In this document: positions 1 to 7,139 of the stretch, in pieces
Numbering within the stretch: position 1 is the first letter of the stretch
Layout: the number at the start of each line of letters is the position of its first letter
Assembly (NCBI GenBank): GCA_964354365.1
Contig: CAYGZM010000030.1
Location: 1 to 33,507, forward strand
Reading direction: 5' to 3'
Source: CAYGZM01 sp964354365
GTDB taxonomy: Bacteria; Planctomycetota; Phycisphaerae; Sedimentisphaerales; Anaerobacaceae
Length of the DNA: 33,507 nt
Notes under the pieces: model-generated
What the model saw: only the letters and a program-made list of their open reading frames with translations
Told to the model about the DNA's origin: nothing
The model's database searches: none
Position numbers and translations under genes: made by a program

Positions 1-209
1 GACGCAAGGGTGAAGTTGAAAAGACTATACCCACAAATTCAAATGTTATGAGGTAGTAGGCCTAACCTGCAATTTTGCAGAAGCCTTATTCCAGCAGCCC
101 AGAGAAACACGTATGATTTCCTTGCACGACCGGATATGATTGTACAGCGATTCCCCCGCAAATCAATAGCACAGAAAGGATTCCCCGCGTCCGCGAACCG
201 TCGGTTACT

Positions 210-1817
210 CTACGGCAGGCGGCTCTTGATGGCCTTGATTTGGTCCTCCGAGACCTTTACCCCCAATTTCTGTGCGATCTGGATGTGTTTCCAGGCCAGG
301 TCGTAATTCTTTAGCTGGTAGTACCCGAATGCCAGCCCGTAATGCGCGTCGCCGATATCCGCCTTAAGCTCGACCGCCCTCAAGTACGCGGCCACCGCCT
401 GTTCGTAATCGCCCCTGTTGGAATACGCCGACCCGATATTGTAGAAGATCATACCCTCATCGGGCGAAACCACCGCGGCTCTTTCATACAGCTCAATCGC
501 CAAATCGTACTTCTCCTGCCCGAAATACGCATTGCCGAGGTTCACCAGGGCATTGAGCATATCGGGTTTGACCGTCAGGACGTTCTTGTAGGCTTGAATC
601 TCGTCTTCGACTTGCCCCAGCTTGCCGTAGCAAACGCCCAATCCGTAATGGGCCTCCGGCAGCTGCGCATTTAACTTCAGCGCCTTCTTGTACTGTGCGA
701 TTGCCTGCTCGTATTCCTCCATCTGGCAATAGACGTCGCCCAAATGCCCGTAGCAGTCCGCGTCGTTCGGCTTCAGGCCAATCGCTTCTTTCAACTGCAC
801 GACCGCTTCCCTGTACCGCTCCTGCTTTGTGTACGCGATGGCCAGATTCCTGTGCGCATCCAGAAACTTAGGGTCTATCTCCAGCGACCGCAGGTACTCC
901 GAAATCGCGTAATTCATCCAGCCCCGCTCGCTGTACGCATTGCCTAAGTTGTTGTGCGTCTTAGGGTCGTTCGGGTTTATGGCCAAAGCCGCCTCGTACT
1001 GCTGTGTCGCCTCAACAATCTGGCCTCTTTTCAAATACACGTTCCCTAAGTTCGCCCGTGACTCGGACAGGGTCGGGTTTATTTGAACCGCCTGCAGAAG
1101 CGCCAGCAGCGCAGAATCTATATTGCCTACGTCGCTGTAGCTGTTGCCCAAATTATTGAAAAAGCACCCCAAGACCTGGATCTTATTCAGATTCTTCAAG
1201 TAGATGCTGTTCTCGTCGCCGTCCGGCACCTTGAACTTGCTCTTGTAGTGCTCATCGGAGGCGCTGCCGCCCTTGCTCGTTGTCTCGATATTGAACCGGA
1301 CCCGACCATCGTCGTATCGCACAAAGAAATGCCCCGGAACAACCACCCCGTAAAGAGGCAGCCCCAGCCGCTCCGCAATTGAAAGATAAAGAACGCCAAG
1401 ACTCAAACAGTACCCTTTTCTTTTGTCCAGCACCGTGTGCAAAAACAGATCATTCGGGTCGGTCGCCTCCGCCAGCGACTTGAATTCAAGCTCTTCGAAC
1501 AGGTACTCGTTTATCACCGGAATTGCCCTGTAGTCCGGCTTCAGTCTCTTGCTCTTGAGCCTCTCGCGGACCTCTATCGCCATATCATCGAGGGTCTCCA
1601 GATGTCTTCGCCCCGGCACTAAGTCGCTCCACTGCTCCGAGACAATCAAGACCGCTGTTGCAAGATCAACATCCTCACCCCGCAGCCGGAGCACCTGTTC
1701 AATCGACCTTGCGTGCAGACCGTCTTTGCCCTCGTTGGCCAGCGGCTCATATCCGCTCGCAGATGCCCCCGGCCAGAGAACCAAAACGCAAATTGCTGCT
1801 AATATAGCCTTCTTCAT
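210..1817 (-). CDS. Exported transglutaminase-like (SirB1-type) protein with nine TPR repeats
   Basis: A 535-residue protein whose start is ATG at 1817, preceded by GGAAG; the longer open frame upstream is discarded because this ATG opens a clean signal peptide (MKKAILAAICVLVLWPGAS). Residues about 40-200 look like a Transglut_core2/SirB1 domain, with the catalytic triad pattern visible as Cys137 (KGYCLSLG), His163 (PGHFF) and an acidic residue at Glu178 (NIET). From about residue 218 to the end there are nine consecutive TPR units, each with the usual N/H-LG-AY and NP spacing. SirB1-like domains with TPRs are known from bacterial proteins of unclear function. The signal peptide places this one outside the cytoplasm, so it is probably a peptide or isopeptide hydrolase or a scaffold for a complex. 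The enzymatic substrate is unknown. It stands alone, transcribed away from the lipoprotein gene at 2074. Confidence 0.85.
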   Translation of the reverse strand: MKKAILAAICVLVLWPGASASGYEPLANEGKDGLHARSIEQVLRLRGEDVDLATAVLIVSEQWSDLVPGRRHLETLDDMAIEVRERLKSKRLKPDYRAIPVINEYLFEELEFKSLAEATDPNDLFLHTVLDKRKGYCLSLGVLYLSIAERLGLPLYGVVVPGHFFVRYDDGRVRFNIETTSKGGSASDEHYKSKFKVPDGDENSIYLKNLNKIQVLGCFFNNLGNSYSDVGNIDSALLALLQAVQINPTLSESRANLGNVYLKRGQIVEATQQYEAALAINPNDPKTHNNLGNAYSERGWMNYAISEYLRSLEIDPKFLDAHRNLAIAYTKQERYREAVVQLKEAIGLKPNDADCYGHLGDVYCQMEEYEQAIAQYKKALKLNAQLPEAHYGLGVCYGKLGQVEDEIQAYKNVLTVKPDMLNALVNLGNAYFGQEKYDLAIELYERAAVVSPDEGMIFYNIGSAYSNRGDYEQAVAAYLRAVELKADIGDAHYGLAFGYYQLKNYDLAWKHIQIAQKLGVKVSEDQIKAIKSRLP

Positions 1818-2009
1818 TACTTCCGGCGCTCTATTCAGTATTCGGCTCTTTCCGACGGCAGCGGCCCCTCTTCTCCAACCGCCCACGACACAGGCTGCTC
1901 CGTCACAAGTATCTGCATTCAAGAACTTTATCGTCCGACAGGCCCTCTTCCTTTGCTCTTTTTGCCAAAATCACCCCGGCAAAAATCGCCCATCCACGTC
2001 AAATAATCA

Positions 2010-2038
2010 TTGCATAATCTAAGCACTACGGCTATGCT
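2010..2038 (+). promoter_or_regulatory. Candidate sigma-70 promoter of the DUF1080 lipoprotein gene
   Basis: TTGCAT at 2010-2015 and TATGCT at 2033-2038 are separated by 17 bp and lie about 35 bp upstream of the ATG at 2074, which has GGAG at 2063-2066. Each hexamer matches 4 of 6 consensus positions, so this is plausible only. Confidence 0.35.
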
Positions 2039-2073
2039 GTGCAACGTAATTTTCTTGTACTCGGAGAAACACT

Positions 2074-2892
2074 ATGATTACCAGACACGCCAACGCCAAT
2101 TGCACTTTCCTTCGACCGATATTGTTCGCGACGCGTTCCACCCCGCGCAATTGTCTATGTGCAGTCCTGCTCATCGGCCTGCTCATCCTCGCGGGATGTC
2201 GCCGGTCAAGCCCTCCTGCCCCGCCTGCGCCGAATGAGCCTGATGCCTCTGCCCCCTCTACGCCCGCTGCGCCCAATGAGCCAAAAGTCTCGGCCCCGGC
2301 TGCGCCATACGAGCCAAACGCCCCGGCGGAAATAATCACAACGGAAACCAGCCTTTTCGACGGCAAGTCGCTCGGCAACTGGAGAATCACCGATTTCGGG
2401 GGCCAGGGCAAGGTCTATGTCAAGGACGGCGCAATCTATATGGAAATGGGCAACGATATGACCGGAATCAACTGGGCCGGCCCGCTCATTCGCCAGAACT
2501 ATGAAATTACTCTCGATGCGATGCGCGTCACGGGCAATGATTTCTTCTGCGGCCTGACCTTTCCCGTTGCCGACAAGCCCTGCTCGCTAATCCTCGGCGG
2601 CTGGGGCGGCGGTGTCTGCGGATTGTCAAATCTTGACTACTACGACGCCGCCAACAACGAAACCACCCGCCTTATCTCATTCGAGAACGGCAAATGGTAT
2701 CACGTCCGCCTCCGAGTCACGCCTAAAAAGATTCAGGCCTGGCTCGACGATGAAGGCCTCGTTGATGTTGAGATTGAAGGCCGAAAAATCGGGATCAGGC
2801 CGGAGGTCGATCTCTCCCAGCCGCTCGGCATAGCAACCTGGCAGACCGCCGGAGCCGTCCGCAACATCATTGTAAAACCTATCGCCAACTGA
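2074..2892 (+). CDS. Lipoprotein with a DUF1080 (PF06439, 3-keto-disaccharide hydrolase-like) domain
   Basis: A 272-residue protein. Its signal peptide ends in a lipobox (LILAGC) with the acylated Cys at residue 42. A Pro/Ala-rich linker (residues about 45-85) contains three near-repeats of an AP-x-EP unit. The rest is a concanavalin-like beta-sandwich of the PF06439 type: the domain opens with LFDGKSLGNW, has the KDGAIYM strand, and ends with a ...RNIIVKPI strand typical of the family. PF06439 proteins include 3-keto-glycoside hydrolases and many carbohydrate-binding proteins. This copy has only the minimal fold, so binding or hydrolysis cannot be told apart by eye. The start is supported by GGAG seven bases upstream. 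It is one of the few plus-strand genes and converges with the MATE gene. A surface-anchored glycan-processing role is inferred. Confidence 0.85.
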   Translation: MITRHANANCTFLRPILFATRSTPRNCLCAVLLIGLLILAGCRRSSPPAPPAPNEPDASAPSTPAAPNEPKVSAPAAPYEPNAPAEIITTETSLFDGKSLGNWRITDFGGQGKVYVKDGAIYMEMGNDMTGINWAGPLIRQNYEITLDAMRVTGNDFFCGLTFPVADKPCSLILGGWGGGVCGLSNLDYYDAANNETTRLISFENGKWYHVRLRVTPKKIQAWLDDEGLVDVEIEGRKIGIRPEVDLSQPLGIATWQTAGAVRNIIVKPIAN

Positions 2893-2988
2893 CGCCCGCC
2901 TATACACAAAGCGGACCGGACCTCGACTTCCACGTAATTCGCTGGTCGTCGCCGCGAAATGCGATATACGACATACGAAGTACGAGTA

Positions 2989-4416
2989 CTACTCAACGAC
3001 TGCTCCATCCTGAACGGGCACGGCGAGCGGCGGCCGCTTGAACAAATCTATCTTCATCCACCGGTTGCTCTTGAACCGCCAGCCGTTGGCCAGCCCCACC
3101 GCCGCGATACTCACAGCCGCCGCAGTCCACGGACCCATATACCCTGTCCACGGCAGCAGCTCGGTCACGAGCCACCCACCCAGCCCCAGTATAAATGCCG
3201 CCCCGATCGATGAAACCACTCCCAGCCAAAGCGTATCCCCCGCCCCACGCAGTGAGCCGGCGTAAATAGTCCGCACAGCCTGAAAAACCTGGTAGAACGC
3301 CGCGCAAACAAGGATATCCACCCCTGCCTCGATTACCGTCGGATCATTCGACCAGAACCTCATCAGCCCGCTCCTGAATACCAGAAAGCACATACCCACC
3401 AGTCCCATATAAGCCAGCCCGATCCGCAGGCACACACTCGTCTGTTTCGCCACAAGGTCTTTGCGTCCCTCCCCGATTGCCTTGCCCACCGCCGCCGACA
3501 GAGCCGTCCCGATTCCAACCACCGGCATCACCGCCAGGCTCCCGTACGAAAGCACCGCGCTGGTTGCAGCCAACACCTCCGTGCCGTGTCTTCCCACCAG
3601 CCAGAACAGGATCATTCCCCAGAACGCCACGTCCAGCATCAGTCCGAACCCCGCCGGCAGTCCGACCTTCAGCAAGCTGCATATCTTGTCGAAATTGACC
3701 CTCAGCAACCGCCTCGACCCGAAATCCCGATTCATCCCGCCGCTTAGGAACACGGCCATATTAACCGCGCCTGCAACCGTTATCCCGATGAACGTCCCCC
3801 ACCCCGCCCCCGCAATCTCCATCCGCGGAAACCCGAACTTCCCGAAAATCAGGAGATAGTTGACTACTACGTTGACCACCTGTCCGCATAGCGATGCGAT
3901 CATCGTGATAACGGGCCGGTGTATGCCCATAAAGAACTGGTTGCCTGACCAGTTGACCACCGCCAGAACGTGAGCGTAGAGCATAATCCTAAGATATATC
4001 ACCTCCATATCTATTATTCCCTCCGGCTGCCCCATAAATCTGAATATCCACGGGGCCGTCGGCCACATGACCGCCAGCGCGACCAGGAAATAAGCCGTCC
4101 CCATCCAAATCACCTGCCAGAAATAGCTCGAGCAGCCCTCCTTGTCGCCTCTGCCGAGACTCTGGCTCACGAACGTGTTGAGGCTTGCCATCGCCCCCAT
4201 CGCGAAGCCGCTAGGCAGGAAGCTGACGAAGCCCGCCGGTAGTATAGCCGCCAGAGCATCAGTTCCCAGGCGCGACACCATTAACCTGTCCACGAACTGC
4301 ATAATCGTGAACGATAACGTCGTCACGATCATCGGCGTCGCCAGCCGCAGCATATACTTCAGCGAGGTCGGGTCTTCCGCGCCTCCCGACGAAAGCAGAG
4401 ATGATTTATCCATCAT
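2989..4416 (-). CDS. MATE family multidrug/sodium antiporter
   Basis: A 475-residue polytopic membrane protein with about 12 hydrophobic segments. It is recognisable as a MATE (NorM/DinF-like) transporter from the opening LRLATPMIVTTLSFTIMQFVD, the repeated half-molecule at about residue 245 (LLKVGLPAGFGLMLD) and the TIYAGSLRGAGDT motif near the C-terminus. MATE proteins export cationic drugs or metabolites using Na+ or H+ gradients. The ATG at 4416 is preferred over the in-frame TTG just upstream. It begins 7 bases after the stop of the YggU-family gene, so the two are probably cotranscribed. The substrate cannot be predicted. Confidence 0.92.
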   Translation of the reverse strand: MMDKSSLLSSGGAEDPTSLKYMLRLATPMIVTTLSFTIMQFVDRLMVSRLGTDALAAILPAGFVSFLPSGFAMGAMASLNTFVSQSLGRGDKEGCSSYFWQVIWMGTAYFLVALAVMWPTAPWIFRFMGQPEGIIDMEVIYLRIMLYAHVLAVVNWSGNQFFMGIHRPVITMIASLCGQVVNVVVNYLLIFGKFGFPRMEIAGAGWGTFIGITVAGAVNMAVFLSGGMNRDFGSRRLLRVNFDKICSLLKVGLPAGFGLMLDVAFWGMILFWLVGRHGTEVLAATSAVLSYGSLAVMPVVGIGTALSAAVGKAIGEGRKDLVAKQTSVCLRIGLAYMGLVGMCFLVFRSGLMRFWSNDPTVIEAGVDILVCAAFYQVFQAVRTIYAGSLRGAGDTLWLGVVSSIGAAFILGLGGWLVTELLPWTGYMGPWTAAAVSIAAVGLANGWRFKSNRWMKIDLFKRPPLAVPVQDGAVVE

Positions 4417-4423
4417 CAATGGA

Positions 4424-4744
4424 TTATCCTGTCGATATATTGTGCTGCGTGTTTAGATTCAGTTTTGCCAGCAGCGTCGCGCTCGTGATGCCGCAAACCT
4501 GCACTCTTTTGACGGCGCTGCCGTGGCCGGACACTATACTGACGGCGCTCTTCTTCACGCCGAGCTGCCCGGCCAGCAGGCTCACAAGGCATTGATTGGC
4601 TTTGCCCTTCTCCGGGGCCGCAGAGACTTTGACTTTCAGCATCCCGTCCAGAAGCCCGCAAATGGCCGTCCTGCTGCTCCCGGGAACCACCTTCGCTGTG
4701 AAAACCACTCCCCCATCAGCCTCTTTAAGGGATAGCTCGCCCAT
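4424..4744 (-). CDS. YggU/DUF167 family protein
   Basis: A 106-residue protein matching the YggU/DUF167 family (PF02594) in length and key segments: KVVPGSSR near the N-terminus, the central LKVKVSAAPEKGKAN and GVKKSAVSIVSGHGSAVKRV. The function of the family is unknown; it folds as a small alpha/beta domain. The gene lies between the 99-aa protein disrupted by the gap (stop at 4792-4794) and the MATE gene in a tight minus-strand cluster. The C-terminal tail after residue 90 (NLNTQHNISTG) is not part of the domain. Confidence 0.85.
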   Translation of the reverse strand: MGELSLKEADGGVVFTAKVVPGSSRTAICGLLDGMLKVKVSAAPEKGKANQCLVSLLAGQLGVKKSAVSIVSGHGSAVKRVQVCGITSATLLAKLNLNTQHNISTG

Positions 4745-4791
4745 ATATCATAAACGCCGGGCGGCTAATACTCTTTGCCGACCGCTCAACG

Positions 4792-5243
4792 CTATATCTC
4801 TCTAATGTTTCTGCCAATCGCCAACTGTACGTACTTCTCAATCTGCTCGGCAAGCTCGCCCAGCGATTCAAGCTGAAAATCCTCGTAGTGCCCGGTGATA
4901 AACTCGCCGTCCAGCGCCTTCTTNNNNNNNNNNNNNNNNNNNNNNNNNNNNNNNNNNNNNNNNNNNNNNNNNNNNNNNNNNNNNNNNNNNNNNNNNNNNN
5001 NNNNNNNNNNNNNNNNNNNNNNNCAAGCTGAAAATCCTCGTAGTGCCCGGTGATAAACTCGCCGTCCAGCGCCTTCTTGGATATCCGGATTCGTATAATC
5101 GAAGGCTCCGCACCCGACTTGCTGAAATCCTTGTCCTTATGCTCCGTCAACTCGACTCGCCAGTCCTCGCTGATGAACACAAGGCACCGGCCGGTAAACA
5201 CCGCCATCGGAAAATAATCACGCAGCAGCTTAAGGGTCTCCAT
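4792..5243 (-). CDS. 99-aa conserved-looking protein of unknown function, interrupted by an artificial assembly gap
   Basis: The reading frame runs from ATG 5243 to the 100-N gap (4924-5023). The gap is flanked by an identical 55-bp sequence (4869-4923 and 5024-5078), so the two contigs overlap and nothing is missing. If one copy and the Ns are removed, the frame continues as ...EDFQL-ESLGELAEQIEKYVQLAIGRNIREI and stops at 4792-4794. The repaired protein is about 99 residues, with a mixed alpha/beta N-terminal part and an amphipathic C-terminal helix. A literal translation through the gap gives a wrong frame and a false C-terminus. I do not recognise the family. It lies about 47 bases upstream of the YggU gene and probably heads that operon. 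A GTG at 5258 is an alternative start. Confidence 0.7.
4869..5078. other. Scaffold gap of 100 N flanked by a 55-bp exact duplication
   Basis: Bases 4924-5023 are N. The 55 bases before the gap (4869-4923) and the 55 after it (5024-5078) are identical in direct orientation. This is the signature of two contigs sharing a k-mer-length end overlap (k of 55) that were joined with a default-size gap. The duplication is therefore an artefact rather than a biological repeat. Confidence 0.95.
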
Positions 5244-5261
5244 ATCTTTTCTCAACACACT

Positions 5262-5300
5262 GTCATTTCGACCGAGCGAAGCGAGCGGAGAAATCTGTCA
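5262..5300. repeat. Type B palindromic repeat (GTCATTTCGACCG...GGAGAAATCT)
   Basis: A short dispersed repeat just upstream of the 99-aa gene, with a small central GAGCGAAGCGAGC palindrome. Related copies lie at 17132-17184, 28478-28514 and 33215-33263. Here no flanking terminal repeat was found. Confidence 0.75.
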
Positions 5301-5369
5301 AAAACATCCTCCATACGATTTCCACCACGTTATTCCACCTCTGCGTCTCGGCATTCTCTAGAGTCGGTT

Positions 5370-6890
5370 CTATTCCGCCACCAAGGCACGCGACAGCTTG
5401 CGCCATGCATCCATCGTCCGCTTGAGATTATCGTAAGCGTCGCCGCCGATTCCGTAGCCCTGGAATCCTATCGGCCCGGTGTAGCCGCAGTCTGCAAGCA
5501 TCTTGAGGAGCTTGCCCACGTCGAACGAGCCTCGGTCCAGTGTCTGGATCAGCCCTTTCCAGTCCTTTGCGCCGCTATCGGCGCCGTTGATCGTCACCAC
5601 AAAAAGATAAGGCATCGCCGCCTTTATCAGCGGTTCGACATTCTTTTCGTCATCCACCATCAGCCAGTGGCACAGATTGAAAGTCACCCCCACGTTTTTC
5701 CTGTCCACCTTCTTGGCCACTCGGACCGCGTCTTCCACCCGCTCCACCCAGAACCCGGTATGCGGGTACAGCGCCACCCGCACGCCGTTCGCCGCCGCCA
5801 AATCCGCAATCTCCCGGATCACTTCGGCCGCGCGGTCATCGCCCTCCGGCGAAGACCGCTTGTCCTTATTGCTCTGGACAAACAGCCAGAGCATAGAGTT
5901 GCTCCCCTTCAGTATCTCAATCGTCTGTTTCAATTCCGGCCCATATTTCTGCTCCCCCGGGCCGATATTTGCGCCGAGATAAGCCGCAAAGAGTCTCAGG
6001 CCGTTCTTCTCCAGCTCACCGGCCAACTCGGCCAGGCCAGCGCCCGCTGTCGGCCCCATCCCCGCATATCCCAGCGCCTTGACCATCTCGACCTGCTCTT
6101 TTGCGCTTTGGTGCTTGGCGTCTTTCGTTGCCGTATCCATCGCAAAGAACGGATTCGGCCCCGCAGGCTCGATCCGTATGTTCCGATACGCAACCGGCCC
6201 GTGGTCGCCCTGAAGCATAAGGGGCCCGGCAGTCTTTTCATCGTTCCAGGTGCTCGCCCGCGTCGGACCCGTCACTTCCGCGTCAGCATGCACCACAATC
6301 CCATTGTGCACGACCTCCTCAAATCGGGCGTTGGCGATTTTTCGTCCTTGCTTATCGAAGCGAGGCGCCCGAAAGATAACATCGAAGCTCTGCCACTGCC
6401 CCGGCGCCCGCGAGGCGTTGACGCGCGGCCCGTGTCCCTCGAATCCCTGCGGATTTCTATTGTCGTCCCACCGCTCGTAGATACCGCCGCAGTCCGAATA
6501 GTGCGGCTCTTTCACGCCCCAGCTATCGAAAACCTGGATCTCGTACCGCCCCATAAAATACACGCCGGAATTCGACCCCTTCGGCGCCATAAACTCAACG
6601 TGCGCCCGCACGTCCCCGAATTCCGCCTTGCTCAGTATGTTTACCGTCCTGCCCGTCGGCCCGTTCACAATGACCCCGCTGCCCGGCTTGCTGCTCAGCA
6701 GCTTCTCGTCCTGCGGATTCATTAAAGTATCGCCCGCAATCTGCCAATCGCCGGTGCTGCCCCGCCACTGCGAAAAGTCGCTCCCAAGCAGCTCCACTCT
6801 GTCACTGCCCTCGGCAATTGTCGCCGCCGTCAGAAAAAATATCCCCACAGACAACAAAACCACCCAAATATTCTTCCTTGAAACTTCCAT
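5370..6890 (-). CDS. Exported fusion of a DUF1080 (3-keto-disaccharide hydrolase-like) domain and a xylose-isomerase-like TIM barrel
   Basis: A 506-residue protein starting at ATG 6890, chosen because AAGGAAG sits seven bases upstream and the next residues form a signal peptide (NIWVVLLSVGIFFLTAATIAEG). Residues about 30-240 are a PF06439 beta-sandwich (FSQWRGSTGDWQIAGDTL, NSGVYFMGRYEIQVFDSWG, GPLMLQGDHGPVAYRNIRI). Residues about 255-500 are an AP-endonuclease-2/sugar-isomerase TIM barrel (PF01261), with VALYPHTGFWVE, VGVTFNLCHWLM and GPIGFQGYG segments carrying likely metal-binding His and Gln residues. PF06439 and PF01261 proteins take part in 3-keto-glycoside cleavage with Gfo/Idh dehydrogenases. 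Here both are on one polypeptide, and a Gfo/Idh gene lies immediately upstream on the same strand. A role in oxidation-assisted cleavage of a glycoside is inferred. Confidence 0.85.
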   Translation of the reverse strand: MEVSRKNIWVVLLSVGIFFLTAATIAEGSDRVELLGSDFSQWRGSTGDWQIAGDTLMNPQDEKLLSSKPGSGVIVNGPTGRTVNILSKAEFGDVRAHVEFMAPKGSNSGVYFMGRYEIQVFDSWGVKEPHYSDCGGIYERWDDNRNPQGFEGHGPRVNASRAPGQWQSFDVIFRAPRFDKQGRKIANARFEEVVHNGIVVHADAEVTGPTRASTWNDEKTAGPLMLQGDHGPVAYRNIRIEPAGPNPFFAMDTATKDAKHQSAKEQVEMVKALGYAGMGPTAGAGLAELAGELEKNGLRLFAAYLGANIGPGEQKYGPELKQTIEILKGSNSMLWLFVQSNKDKRSSPEGDDRAAEVIREIADLAAANGVRVALYPHTGFWVERVEDAVRVAKKVDRKNVGVTFNLCHWLMVDDEKNVEPLIKAAMPYLFVVTINGADSGAKDWKGLIQTLDRGSFDVGKLLKMLADCGYTGPIGFQGYGIGGDAYDNLKRTMDAWRKLSRALVAE

Positions 6891-6950
6891 AATGTCTTCC
6901 TTCCCGTTACACGCTATGGTTGGCAAAACGTAATTGGTTCTCAATTGTAA

Positions 6951-7115
6951 TTACTCAAACTGACCGGTATTCAAGAAAACAGGACGATAAGTCCCTATGC
7001 GACAGCAATATAGCACAATGTGTCATTCCCGTGAAAGCGGGAATCCACTCACCCGCCACACTACTGGATACCTGCTTTCGCAGGTATGACAAGGCGAATC
7101 GGTCAGTTTGAGTAA
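6951..7115. mobile_element. MITE-like element with 16-bp terminal inverted repeats enclosing a REP doublet
   Basis: TTACTCAAACTGACCG at 6951-6966 is perfectly inverted at 7100-7115. Inside the 165-bp element, two type A REP units face each other (7022-7050 and 7064-7090), as in a REPIN doublet. There is no coding capacity and no clear target-site duplication. It fills the gap between the Gfo/Idh gene and the PF06439-TIM fusion gene. Confidence 0.65.
7007..7035 (-). promoter_or_regulatory. Candidate promoter for the DUF1080-TIM fusion gene, partly inside a REP unit
   Basis: On the minus strand TTCACG (7030-7035) and TATATT (7007-7012) are 17 bp apart, about 117 bp upstream of the ATG at 6890. 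The -35-like box lies in the REP stem. The hexamers match consensus at 4/6 and 5/6 positions. Confidence 0.3.
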
Positions 7116-7139
7116 ATAGAGAATCGGACATAGTAAATC

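Noticed and set aside
1..51. Open plus-strand frame ending in TGA at 49-51 (possible gene tail)
   Set aside because: Only 16 codons at the window edge; another frame is equally open, so coding cannot be supported.
4725..5258. 177-aa frame read through the N gap
   Set aside because: The part after the gap is in the wrong frame because of the duplicated 55 bp. The repaired gene ends at 4792.
5043..6725. 560-aa plus-strand frame
   Set aside because: It lies opposite the PF06439-TIM fusion gene, has His/Arg/Pro-rich shadow composition and crosses a repeat; no domain is visible.
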